Origin: Phytophthora colocasiae
Lineage: Eukaryota > Oomycota > Peronosporomycetes > Peronosporales > Peronosporaceae
Length of the DNA: 64,000 nt
NCBI GenBank assembly: GCA_018806915.1
Contig: JAGKQI010000081.1
Coordinates: 372,001 to 436,000 of the forward strand
Reading direction: 5' to 3'
Part shown: positions 55,670 to 64,000 of the stretch, in pieces
Layout: each line of letters starts with the position of its first letter
Numbering within the stretch: position 1 is the stretch's first letter
Translations under genes and position numbers: made by a program
Notes under the pieces: model-generated
Told to the model about the DNA's origin: nothing
What the model saw: the letters and a program-made list of their open reading frames with translations, nothing else
Database searches by the model: none

Positions 55670-56067
55670 AGTCGGAAAAGCTATAAACTACCAAGTACAT
55701 GTAGTATAAACACTCAACTGTTCTTCATTGTCGATACATGCTGAGCATGTTCAGGTACATGTGTGCTGAGCAACGTCCGCAAATGACCGGTCTTGGCCCA
55801 CATAACGGCCGGGACATCTTGATTTCACTATGACCCAAAGTGAAGTGCTGATCGACGCCGGTGCAACATGCACCGGTCTCCGTTCGCTGCCACCCCACAC
55901 GAGCAGCATTACAACCAGCCGCGACAGTCGCCGTCAAAATCCCTTTCGTGTTGTTTTTAAGTGCATTTCATGCGTGGTCTTTGGGGCATCGCCCGCCTTT
56001 GCCGCTCAGCTCGGCACTGGCTTGCGTCAGCTGAAGCTCCGACACCATTGCTCAATCGGTAGACGCA
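55670..56067. other. Intergenic between START/FYVE genes 6 and 7
   Basis: 398 bp, no gene seen; only a weak initiator-like GCTCAATC near 56049. Confidence 0.4.
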
Positions 56068-56718
56068 ATGGCGCCGGTCGCCTTCCCATTGCCTAGAACA
56101 ATGCTGTCCAAACTGACGCAGGATTCGGATACGCTTAACGCTTCCAAGGTCACGATGGAGAGGTTACTGGAGCACACAGTGCGTGAGTTCGAGACGCTCG
56201 TGTACGCCAGGAACAGCGTGGTGGACGCGACTCAATGGCGTGCGCTGTCCAAGTCACAAGCAATTCAAATTGGCCAGAACGACGAGCAGGTGACGGTCTA
56301 CAGTGAGCGCGAGTGCGGCACGGCCAGTAAGGACGTGGCCTACACGTTGCAAACCGGCACGGTTGATGGCTCGATACTGACGGCGCTCACACCAAGCGCA
56401 GTCCTAATGACTGGACGCGCGCCGGGCAAACTGGAGACCGTCATGTACGCGCTTAGAGGCGCGCACACGCAGCAAGGTCTAGCACTGTTTGGAGGCTTCA
56501 TGTACGACGGCATTGCTGACTGCGGCGTACTGCACACCATAGAAGAAACATCCTGCGGCTTCCTTGGGTACAAGTACGTGGTCAAGCGGAGCACCAAGTT
56601 AACGCGCCACAGACACGTCGTGTATCTTGAGTACACAGGCTATACACAGTCAAGCAACGGAGAGCGTCTAGGCTTCCACATCGAGCACTCAGTGGATGTT
56701 CCGGGCTTCTCGGACCTG
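56068..56718 (+). pseudogene. START-like/FYVE-like protein 7, truncated
   Basis: MAPVAFPLPRTMLSKL opens a START-like domain (VLMTGRAPGKLETVMYALRG, GFLGYKYVVKRST, GERLGFHIEHSVDVPGFSDL). It stops matching the family at about 56718, where paralogues continue DYNSIRAL. The VFMLGN block and the whole FYVE-like finger are gone. The frame runs on by chance to a stop at 56874 through repeat sequence. Confidence 0.8.
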
Positions 56719-56726
56719 TACGGAAC

Positions 56727-56830
56727 GATTTTTTTTGGGTCAAACTCTGCGCAGGTCAACTCGTGCGCAACTCTCTTTTTGGGTCAACTTCTGCGCAACT
56801 CTTGCGCATGTCTTTTCTTGGGTCAAATCG
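56727..56830. repeat. Short tandem repeat (GGGTCAA...TGCGCA units) at the truncation point
   Basis: Three imperfect units of about 40 bp, each with a T-run, GGGTCAA and TGCGCA, start about 10 bp after START gene 7 loses homology. They may be the end of an inserted element, possibly the FLYWCH-MULE that follows. Confidence 0.5.
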
Positions 56831-57182
56831 TGGTCAAAAATATCACGACTGCCAGGTTTTATAAATTAATCTGAAATTTAACCAATCATATCGCGTATGT
56901 TAAACTATAACTGAATATAGCGTGTTCGTTACGAAACGATTGGTGGGATGTTGTCACACTTGTGTAGAGTATAGCCTACACGACACTGCGTAAAACGAGA
57001 CTGTGTAACATGAGACGGTGTGATTTTTAGGTGTGGCATCTGTAGGAGATTTTGGTCGATCCCAGCAGGCACTGTATGAGGAAAATAACCAACACTTGTT
57101 CATTTCCTAGCACCTCATTTTCAATCTTTCCGACTCAAGTCCACTACCAAGTCCAAGAGCAACCAAGTCCCTTTCCGGCACC

Positions 57183-57794
57183 ATGTTCCGACCCGACTAC
57201 ACCTCCGATGACAACCTTGAAATTCTCCCCTCGCGTGTCAGTGAAGGCGAAGGCTCCATGCAAGGCTCCCCTATGAGTGATGTGTCGTCGGGACACACTG
57301 AGATCATTCCGAGTCAGTCATCACCATCCGACTCCCACTGGAGTTTCGATCGTGATGGTGATGATGACGACCCGCGATATACGGAGATGATGTTTAACCG
57401 GTCGTCAAGTTCAGGATCTGTGTGGAGCGACAGAGACGGGGGTCAAGCTGACGATAGCCTTGACGAGGAGAGAGATGATCGTTTGGTTGAAGGTGACGAC
57501 AACTTCGATGCAGAGAACGGCCGTCATGTCGATGAAGGCGATTCTCGACTTCCAGACGGCGTAGAACCGGTAACAGACTCTAAGTCAGTAACATACCGTG
57601 GGCATACTTACGCATTTTACCACAGCGGGGAATCTACAACCAATTATCGCTGCAGTGCCTACCGTCGTACCGGGTGTTTTGTCAAGTTAAAAGTTTCACA
57701 ACGAGGTGTTGTCGTCGAAGGCAGACACAAATCTGGATGTGTTCCAGAATTGGTCCAAGCTCCAGACGGATCTGCACCGTTTGTCGAGAATTAG
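57183..57794 (+). pseudogene. FLYWCH zinc finger N-terminus of a MULE
   Basis: 203 codons. An acidic disordered N-terminus leads to a FLYWCH finger (VTYRGHTYAFYHSGESTTNY, RCSAYRRTGCFVKLKV, then EGRHKSGC). In oomycetes and animals FLYWCH fingers are found on MULE-type transposases. A TAG at 57792-57794 interrupts a frame that carries on with LLATDEIGIKDVTLTPERVW, so this is a broken transposase gene. Confidence 0.75.
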
Positions 57795-58447
57795 AAGCAG
57801 CAAATGCTGTTAGCAACCGATGAAATCGGAATTAAAGACGTGACCCTTACACCAGAAAGAGTTTGGGGGATTATTCGTGATCGGTTTTATGGTGACGAAA
57901 ATCCAAGGAGCGACCAAAAAGCAGATTATAGGCCGATTGTACCGGACTAGAAGCAAACATTTTCGGCGGGAGATTTTTGGGTGTTTGGAAATGGAACCTT
58001 TGTGCGACGTGAAACACAGTCCGGGACTTAAATTTTTTCAGTTTCATTTGACGTATTACGAAGACGAAGTTCTTCACAGATTGATTGGATGGGCACACCC
58101 AAAGCTCATGGATCGAATGAAGCAGCATCAATCCTCTCTTTTCATCTGAGGTGAGTCTCGCCATGCGCGACGGATGCATTGATCGCCTCACTGTGATTCG
58201 TCGATGCGATATTGTTTTTCGCGGGATTCAAGATGTTCGTCACATGATCAAGCGTGACTGTGGAGACCAAGGAATTTCTTATTCAAAGGACAATTGGAAG
58301 AAGTTCTGGAAATATTTCAAGCGCACATGGATCAAGAAATTTGTGCCGGAGTGGTGGAATATCAATGGGTTGGACGAAGACATCGTGAATAGAACGAATA
58401 ACCCTCTCGAACGGTACAACCGAACACTAAACGAAGCATTTCCAGTG
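57795..58447 (+). pseudogene. FLYWCH-MULE transposase remnants, catalytic core deleted
   Basis: 57877-58149 reads YRTRSKHFRREIFGCLEMEP and HRLIGWAHPKLMDRMKQHQS, the segment that normally precedes the first catalytic Asp. At about 58150 it jumps to the region after the catalytic domain (CIDRLTVIRRCDIVF, then KFVPEWWN and NRTNNPLERYNRTLNEAFP). The DDE core is missing, and frames differ between the pieces. Confidence 0.75.
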
Positions 58448-58859
58448 TGCAGCGGGGCTGCGTAGGTGTGCACGGCACAGATGAAGTTTGGTTGACTCGT
58501 AGAGTCCTGCTTGCAAGGCACTAGCCTTCAGTTCTATACAAGAACCAAGTAGTCCACTAAATACGGGACTCTCACAATCAGTGTCCCTATAATAAAGGAA
58601 CTAACACTAATTATGTAAAATGCAAACTGATTTTTATTTATTTTATTGCCCTAATCCTGAATGTAACGGATTTAGTATCTAACATACTAAATCCTAATCA
58701 AATGCAATGTGTGGCTCTGAGCTAACAGCCAGCAACTGGCTACATATGTGACGTGTGAGAAACACTATGTGTCGTACACGGATCTGTGACTTGTGACCTG
58801 GATGGTGTATACCACACCTATTGTAGCCAAGGCGCGCAGCGCCGTGTAACCCCGTTACA
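58448..58859. repeat. Solo LTR with 5-bp target duplication CAGTG
   Basis: 412 bp inserted in the MULE reading frame (GCATTTCCAGTG | ... | CAGTGCCACATCC). It starts TGCAGCGGGGCTGC and ends CCCCGTTACA, so it has TG...CA ends and near-palindromic termini (TGYARCGGGGYTRC). CAGTG is present at 58443-58447 and 58860-58864. No coding content. It does not match the LTR of the nearby copia element. Confidence 0.75.
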
Positions 58860-58864
58860 CAGTG

Positions 58865-59070
58865 CCACATCCAGACGTGATCCAGTTCATCAGTGTCATC
58901 GAGCGCCAGAGTCGCAAAAATGTACGCCTCATCGAAGATATTTCCAACCGTAGGGCCATAGCTCCAGAACACGCTGACCCCCAACAAGCACCAAGATTCG
59001 AGTTGGACTCGGACTTTGTGGACGATTCTGGATTGGACGCTTCGGATTCGGATGTCATCGGAGTACTAAA
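58865..59070 (+). pseudogene. C-terminal end of the FLYWCH-MULE transposase
   Basis: PHPDVIQFISVIERQSRKNV and the acidic FELDSDFVDDSGLDASDSD follow directly on NEAFP once the solo LTR and one CAGTG are removed. This is the usual C-terminus of oomycete FLYWCH-MULE proteins. No later part of the element was recognised. Confidence 0.65.
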
Positions 59071-59280
59071 AAGTAGTCTAGAGTTCACTCTTCTTTCAAT
59101 TTGCATTTTTACATTCAATGAAATCAAACAACACAGAATAATAAACATGAATTTGAAGGATTTTTTAGAGTTGTATTGGCTTTCAAAATTTAGAAAGTAT
59201 AAAAATGACTTGATTCCACTATACAGCTTTGACATTGTCAAAACATGTAAAGGTAGAGGCTCTAACCAACTGAGAACGTT

Positions 59281-59653
59281 TGTGCCCAGGGATTAATCCC
59301 GCTTACCATCTGCCAAACGACTTAGCGACTGAACTGTCGCGGTGGATTATTACTCGTAATAGTCAAGTCAAGTCTGATCACAAGAGACTCACTCTGAAGA
59401 GCGTGACAGACGACCCAGGTCCTTGGTTATGTCTCAGACCTGACAGAGGATTTGCACACGACACTTACCTCTGTTGTTTTGAGGCGAGTGTAAGGAGTGA
59501 AGGGAACGGAGAAGGATGTTCAGCTTGAGGTAAATTCAAGAGTGAGTGGACACGAAGTCTTGTAGCTCTCCTTCCGTGTCCTTAACGTATCCTACATCAG
59601 ATCTTGAGTGCTATCTTACAAACGGCGACATTGCAGCTGCTGTAAACTCAACA
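59281..59653 (-). repeat. 3' LTR of the copia element (left boundary tentative)
   Basis: On the minus strand GGGGGAG (59654-59660) is followed by TGTTGAGTTTACAGC, the classical copia polypurine tract and LTR start. The other end is placed at CCTGGGCACA (59281) by its terminal CA; it could lie elsewhere because the partner LTR is not in the window. Confidence 0.5.
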
Positions 59654-59887
59654 CTCCCCCGCAGCAGTTGCATCACCGATTCGCCCTCGGTCTATCCTTC
59701 ACCGACACTCTAACAATGCCGTCGTCACTGACGGGCTTACATGGAAACCGGAGCCACGCGTACTGTGGGCTTATCCAGAGGCACTTGCACCGCAGGGACT
59801 CACCGTTTGCTGCTTTGCCTCCAATTAACTCCCCCGATCGCCAGACACACCGGTATTGCTGCTCACGTCACTTTTAGTCAACTTCAA
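59654..59887. other. Copia 3' untranslated region with polypurine tract
   Basis: Non-coding on the minus strand between the pol stop and the LTR. The purine tract GGGGGAG is at 59654-59660; a second CCCCCGAT (59832-59839, plus strand) is a possible internal tract. Confidence 0.5.
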
Positions 59888-62800
59888 CTACGATGAGGAA
59901 TCCTCGTGCATTGAGGCTCCGTCGTGGTCATCTCCGTGTGTTCTAGTTCGCAATCGTTTGCGGCGATTTTTCGAGTCCTTCGTGCGCGAAGGTGGTCTTT
60001 CTTGTCTGCTCTCGGTCTCTTCGTGTTGGACTTCGCTACTCTCAGACACGTCCACCACTTTGAGACGCGATCGTAGCTCTGTGAATTGATCTCTTCCCAG
60101 TGGCTTGGTGAACGTGTCAGCTATGTTGTTTCTGGACCCGACGTATTCCAACACAATATCTTCGCATCGGACATGCTCGCGGATGAAGTGATACCGCACA
60201 TCTATATGCTTCGTTCTGGAATGTTGCGTTGGGTTTTCCGCTATGGCGATACAGGCTTGATTATCCTCGTAGATGGTAGTCGCTGCTTGCTCATATCCCA
60301 GTTCCAGCAGTAGTTGTCGTAAGAATAATACTTCTCTCGTGCAATGTGCGAGGGCAATGTATTCTGCTTCGGCCGTGGACTGAGCCACAATGCGTTGCTT
60401 TCTGCTGCTCCACGTTACTGCACAGTCTCCAATGAAAGTCACGTATCCTTACACGGACTTGCGCTCTTCCTCGTCAGCTGCATAATCCGAGTCGCTGAAA
60501 GCAGAGAGCGTCACTGTCGTTCCTCCAAATTCAAGCCCAAAATTCGATGTTCCCTTAACATATTTGATGATCTGCTTTACGGCTTCCCAATGCGGTTTGC
60601 CGTACGCGTTTAAGAAGCGACTGACGTCCTGAATTGAGTACGCCAAATCTGGTCTGCTCCCAATCATCAAATACATCAGACTTCCAACTGCTTGTCTGAA
60701 AGGCTTAGCTGCCATTTCTGCCATCACATCACCGGTTTCGTTATGGGGAGGCCTCACCAACTTTTTCCCTTGCGATGATGGAGTGTGCGACGCGAAAGCA
60801 TGATTCATGTTGAACTTGCCGACGATTTTTGAGGCATTGAGCTGCTGGTTTAACCACAGTTTTCGCCGTGTGCGATCGCGAGTGACTTTCATTCCAAGGA
60901 TGTAGCTGACAGCTCCAAGGTCCTTTGCCTGAAAGGCACTGCTGATTGATACTTTCACTGAGGCGACTTCCGATTTGGTCTTGGCAATGATCATGAGGTC
61001 ATCCACGTATATAGCTACAATTTGTCGCCCCAGTTCCGTGATGCGAATGTAGACACATGCTTCACACTGGAGACGCTCGAAGCCTTCCCTTTCTAGATGT
61101 TCAGTGAGCGCTTTGTGCCACGCTCTTGGGGCCTGCTTGAGCCCGTAGAGGCTCTTCAAGAGTTTGCACACTAGCTCTTCTTTGCCGGGTTCTGTCATCC
61201 CTTCCGGTTGTTTCATGTACACGTCTTCCTCGAGTAGGCCATTAAGAAATGCTGTCTCTATGTCCATTTGATCACACTCCAGGTTTTCAATACAGACAAT
61301 AGCAAGTAGAACTCGCAGTGATTCCAAGCGAACTACTGGAGCAAATACGTCGTCAAAATCGATATACTTGATCTGCTGACATCCGATCACCACCAGCCGA
61401 GCCTTGTATCGTTCAAGGGATCCGTCACTCCTATACTTCAGTTTGAATAGCCAACGACACGATAATGCTCGTTTCCCGGTCGGTAGCTTCATCAGCTTCC
61501 AGGTATTGTTCGCATGGAGTGCTTCGCCTTCGGTTTTCATAGCTTCACGCCATTTTGCTGCATCTGGTCGTGTCATCGCCTCTTTATACGACCTTGGCTC
61601 CACGCCCATGCCGGTGCTTGCAATACTGTCAAGTAATTCTTTGTGCGTGACGTTCTCCAGCGCAACAAGGACTTCCGCTTGCTTTTGTTTTCGAGCAGCA
61701 TGGAGAATTGGTGTGATTAGAGTGCTGGTAAGCGCTTGTGGTCCGATCAGCGTTCGAAGCCAAGGGGCCGACGTTGGTGCATACGTCACTAGAGCCGGCC
61801 ATGTAGTCGCCACGTTCACTGAGTTGAGATCAAAGTCCGAAATAAATTCCTCCAGTAAGACAATGTCATTCGCCGTGGGCTTCTCTTCTGCTGGGCGCTG
61901 GTTCAAAAAGAGTAAGTCCACCTCAGAGGTTGCCGTGCGTGTATAGTAGTCAAAATCCAAAGCCGTGCGTGTCCCCAACTGACGAAACTCCTGTCGCTTG
62001 AGTTCTTGAGCAGCCGCAGAATTGGTTTCGTCAAAAGTCACGTGACAGGATGTGATGATCGCCCCTCGCGTACAGTCAAGAATTTTCCAGCCTTTTTGGT
62101 TGTCAGCATAGCCAACAAAAACACCCCGCACAGACCGGTAGTCCAGCTTCTGCCGTTTTTGACCCGCACGAGCTTTCGGGTGCGTTTTCGTCGGCACATA
62201 CACGTAAGCAAGCGCACCAAACTCTCGAAGGTTACTAACATCAGGTGCTTGTCCGTGCCATAGCTCATATGGCGTGACTCCAGTGCCCGCAGAGAGAGTA
62301 CGGTTGTACGCGTAGACCATCGACAAGATCGCTTCGCCCCAGAGTTGCTTAGGTGCGTTGGCAGCAATGAGAACCGTCCTCACTTTGTTGAATAGCACGC
62401 GAAATCTCACTTCAGACATGCCATTTTGTTCAGGCGTGTATGCGATGGTCGTATCCCGCTCGACTCCATTCTCTCGACAGTAAGTAGTAAATTGGTCACT
62501 CAAATACTCACCACCGTTGTCACTGATGAACTTGTGAATTGCGCGATTGTGCTTCGTTTCAACCAGTGCCTTGTAGTCCAGAAAGCAGCGAAAGAACTCC
62601 GATCTCTGTCGAAGCAGACGCACAGTGCAGTAGCGAGAATATCCATCGACGAAAAGCAAGACGTACCGCTCCAGTTTGAGAGATGGATACTCCACGGGCC
62701 CAGCAATGTCACTGTGGACAACCGCGTTTGGTCCATCCATGTCTAAACGCTGGGACATTTTGAAGGATGCACGTCGCTTCGTGCCCAGTTCGCATGCGTC

Positions 62801-64000
62801 ACAAGGAAGACGATCAGTCTCAGGTTTCAAATTCATTCCAGTCACTATCTGCTGCTTGGACATTTTGCTGATGATAGCTTTGCTTGCGTGCCCGAGACGA
62901 CGGTGCATTAAGTCCAGTGTTAAATCAGGGCGCACCGCGAGTGCTTCAGGCGTGGGCAGCGTCGATCGCAGTATGTACAGGCCATTCGGACTTGGGCAGC
63001 AGGTAATCTTGAAGAAATCGTTGGCGATGATGGCGGAACCGGGAATGGAGTGGAAATCAAAGCGTGTGCCTTGGTGAGCAGCTTGGCTTACCGACAGCAA
63101 GTTCATGCCCAACTTCGGCACCAGCAGAACATTACCCAGGCGCACCTGTGCAACCTGTCCGTTGTCCATAACTACATTAAGTAGTACGGTACCCCGACCT
63201 TCGACCGGCACACGGTCATTGTTTGCAACTCGAACTGTCTTGCGCGTTGCTCGCTGGTCACATTCCAACTCAGTGAACAGCGCTCTGTTGCTGGTCATGT
63301 GGTCTGTGCATCCAGAGTCGATCACCCACAGAATTTCTTCCGAAGTACTAGTTACCAGTGCTTTGCTAGTCACAGCCGCCAGACCCAAAGTTTCTCCTAG
63401 CACAGCCGGAAGTGGCTCTATGCCAGGGTTGTCAATGTTGTCACCACTGTCTACAGTCACAACTGTGGCTGCGTTGCGATCATTCTGTTCGTCTTCCACC
63501 GGTATTCCTCTTTCTCGGAGGTGTCTGCGTCTAAGATGACAGTTTTGCTTTACATGGCCGGTCTTCTGGCAATAAAAGCATGGATGCGGAGGCTGGTAGG
63601 GAGTGGAACGCGTACCCATTCTTTGGCTTGGAGTGCGAACGCTCTTTCTTGCAGCAACGAGAAGTGCTTCAATCCGCTGCAGAGCGTCGGAATCCCGCTC
63701 GGTGGTCGCAGCATTCACTTCAATGACCGCAGACGGGTGGTCATGTTTTCTTCGTGAGTATTCCGCCATTACACTACTTTCCATCACAGACCATGGGAGA
63801 GGTTGGTCTTGAGTAAAATAAATGCTTTTGAATTGAGACCACGAATCCGGCAGGCTAGTCAGGAGTTGGCACACCTTCTCCTTGTCATCAACCGGTTTTG
63901 ATTGACGCCCCAGTTTTTCCGCAAGCGTTTTCAACTTGTTCAAGTGGGCAGTCATTTCATCACCTTCCGAGTATTTGAGAGCAATGAATTGTTCTCGCAG
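59888..64000 (-). CDS. Copia gag-pol polyprotein, one in-frame stop, 5' partial
   Basis: Open from the window edge. The gag end has a zinc knuckle CFYCQKTGHVKQNC. The protease has WVIDSGCTDHMTS. GAG-pre-integrase has LMHRRLGHASKAI and CDACELGTKRRASF. The integrase has VVHSDIAGPVE, FISDNGGEYLS and PEQNGMSEV. The RT has KARLVVIGCQQ, DIETAFLNGLLEEDVYM, LKSLYGLKQAPRAWH and IYVDDLMI. RNase H has AFSDSDYAADEEERKS, then STAEAEYIAL and SRTKHIDVRYHFIREH. A TAA at 60449-60451 in the same frame breaks RNase H where family members have Ser (RKSxSGY); TCA to TAA would be a single substitution. Nothing else disrupts the frame, so the copy is young. Confidence 0.92.

Larger units (their letters stand above)
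59281..64000 (-). mobile_element. Ty1/copia retrotransposon, 3' part, runs out of the window
   Basis: Minus-strand element with a single gag-pol frame in Ty1/copia order (gag knuckle, protease, integrase, RT, RNase H), ending in a polypurine tract and 3' LTR. The 5' LTR and start of gag lie beyond 64000. Confidence 0.92.

Noticed and set aside
59253..59274. tRNA D-arm-like CTCAGTTGGTTAGAGC on the minus strand beside the copia LTR
   Set aside because: No anticodon stem, T-arm or acceptor stem can be formed downstream; a chance match or a very small fragment.

Overview
The window is from an oomycete, most likely Phytophthora or a close Peronosporales relative. The evidence is a tandem family of START-domain proteins with a C-terminal FYVE-like zinc finger, short GT-AG introns of 44-80 bp, oomycete-type initiator elements (GCTCAYTYYNCAWTTT-like) 35-90 bp upstream of several start codons, polyamine-transporter-like APC genes in tandem, and a large nested load of Ty3/gypsy, Ty1/copia and MULE elements.

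Layout. 1-3089: decayed gypsy chromovirus pol with its 3' LTR. 3262-4622: intact spliced START/FYVE gene. 4789-5590 (-): remains of an unrecognised gene. 5995-9270: two tandem APC/PUT-like transporter genes, each with one frameshift at a different place. 9815-14194: two more START/FYVE genes with frameshifts. 14800-15072: a fold-back MITE with perfect 23-bp terminal inverted repeats and a TA duplication. 15267-47869: one MULE transposase gene (FAR1-like zinc domain, MULE catalytic domain, SWIM finger, Q-repeat and AT-hook linker, Ulp1-like cysteine protease) split into three pieces by two full-length LTR elements of one family. Element A is on the + strand (17215-32920, 15.7 kb, target duplication TATT). 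Element B is on the - strand (34669-47370, 12.7 kb, target duplication GCTA). 48526-56718: four more START/FYVE genes: two intact, one split by a rearranged piece of a family C GPCR gene, one truncated. 57183-59070: a FLYWCH-MULE that has lost its catalytic core and carries a solo LTR (58448-58859, target duplication CAGTG). 59281-64000 (-): a Ty1/copia element with one in-frame nonsense codon, running off the window.

The most unusual object is the A/B gypsy family. LTRs, gag, pol, spacers and an extra gene are all saturated with GGATC/GATCC. gag and pol are joined by what looks like a -1 ribosomal frameshift signal (GTTAAAC immediately before the gag stop, then a stem-loop), present in both copies. 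pol has a very long disordered protease-RT linker, two RNase H domains and a C-terminal chromodomain. Element A also has an antisense ORF of about 1,030 codons encoding a coiled-coil protein, facing pol across a 60/120-bp GATCC satellite. Element B has lost this ORF through a deletion bounded by a short direct repeat.

Caution: at least five reading-frame differences between A and B lie in homopolymer runs, so several 'frameshifts' in this window, including those in host genes, may be assembly errors and not real inactivation. All identifications come from reading motifs; no database search was run.
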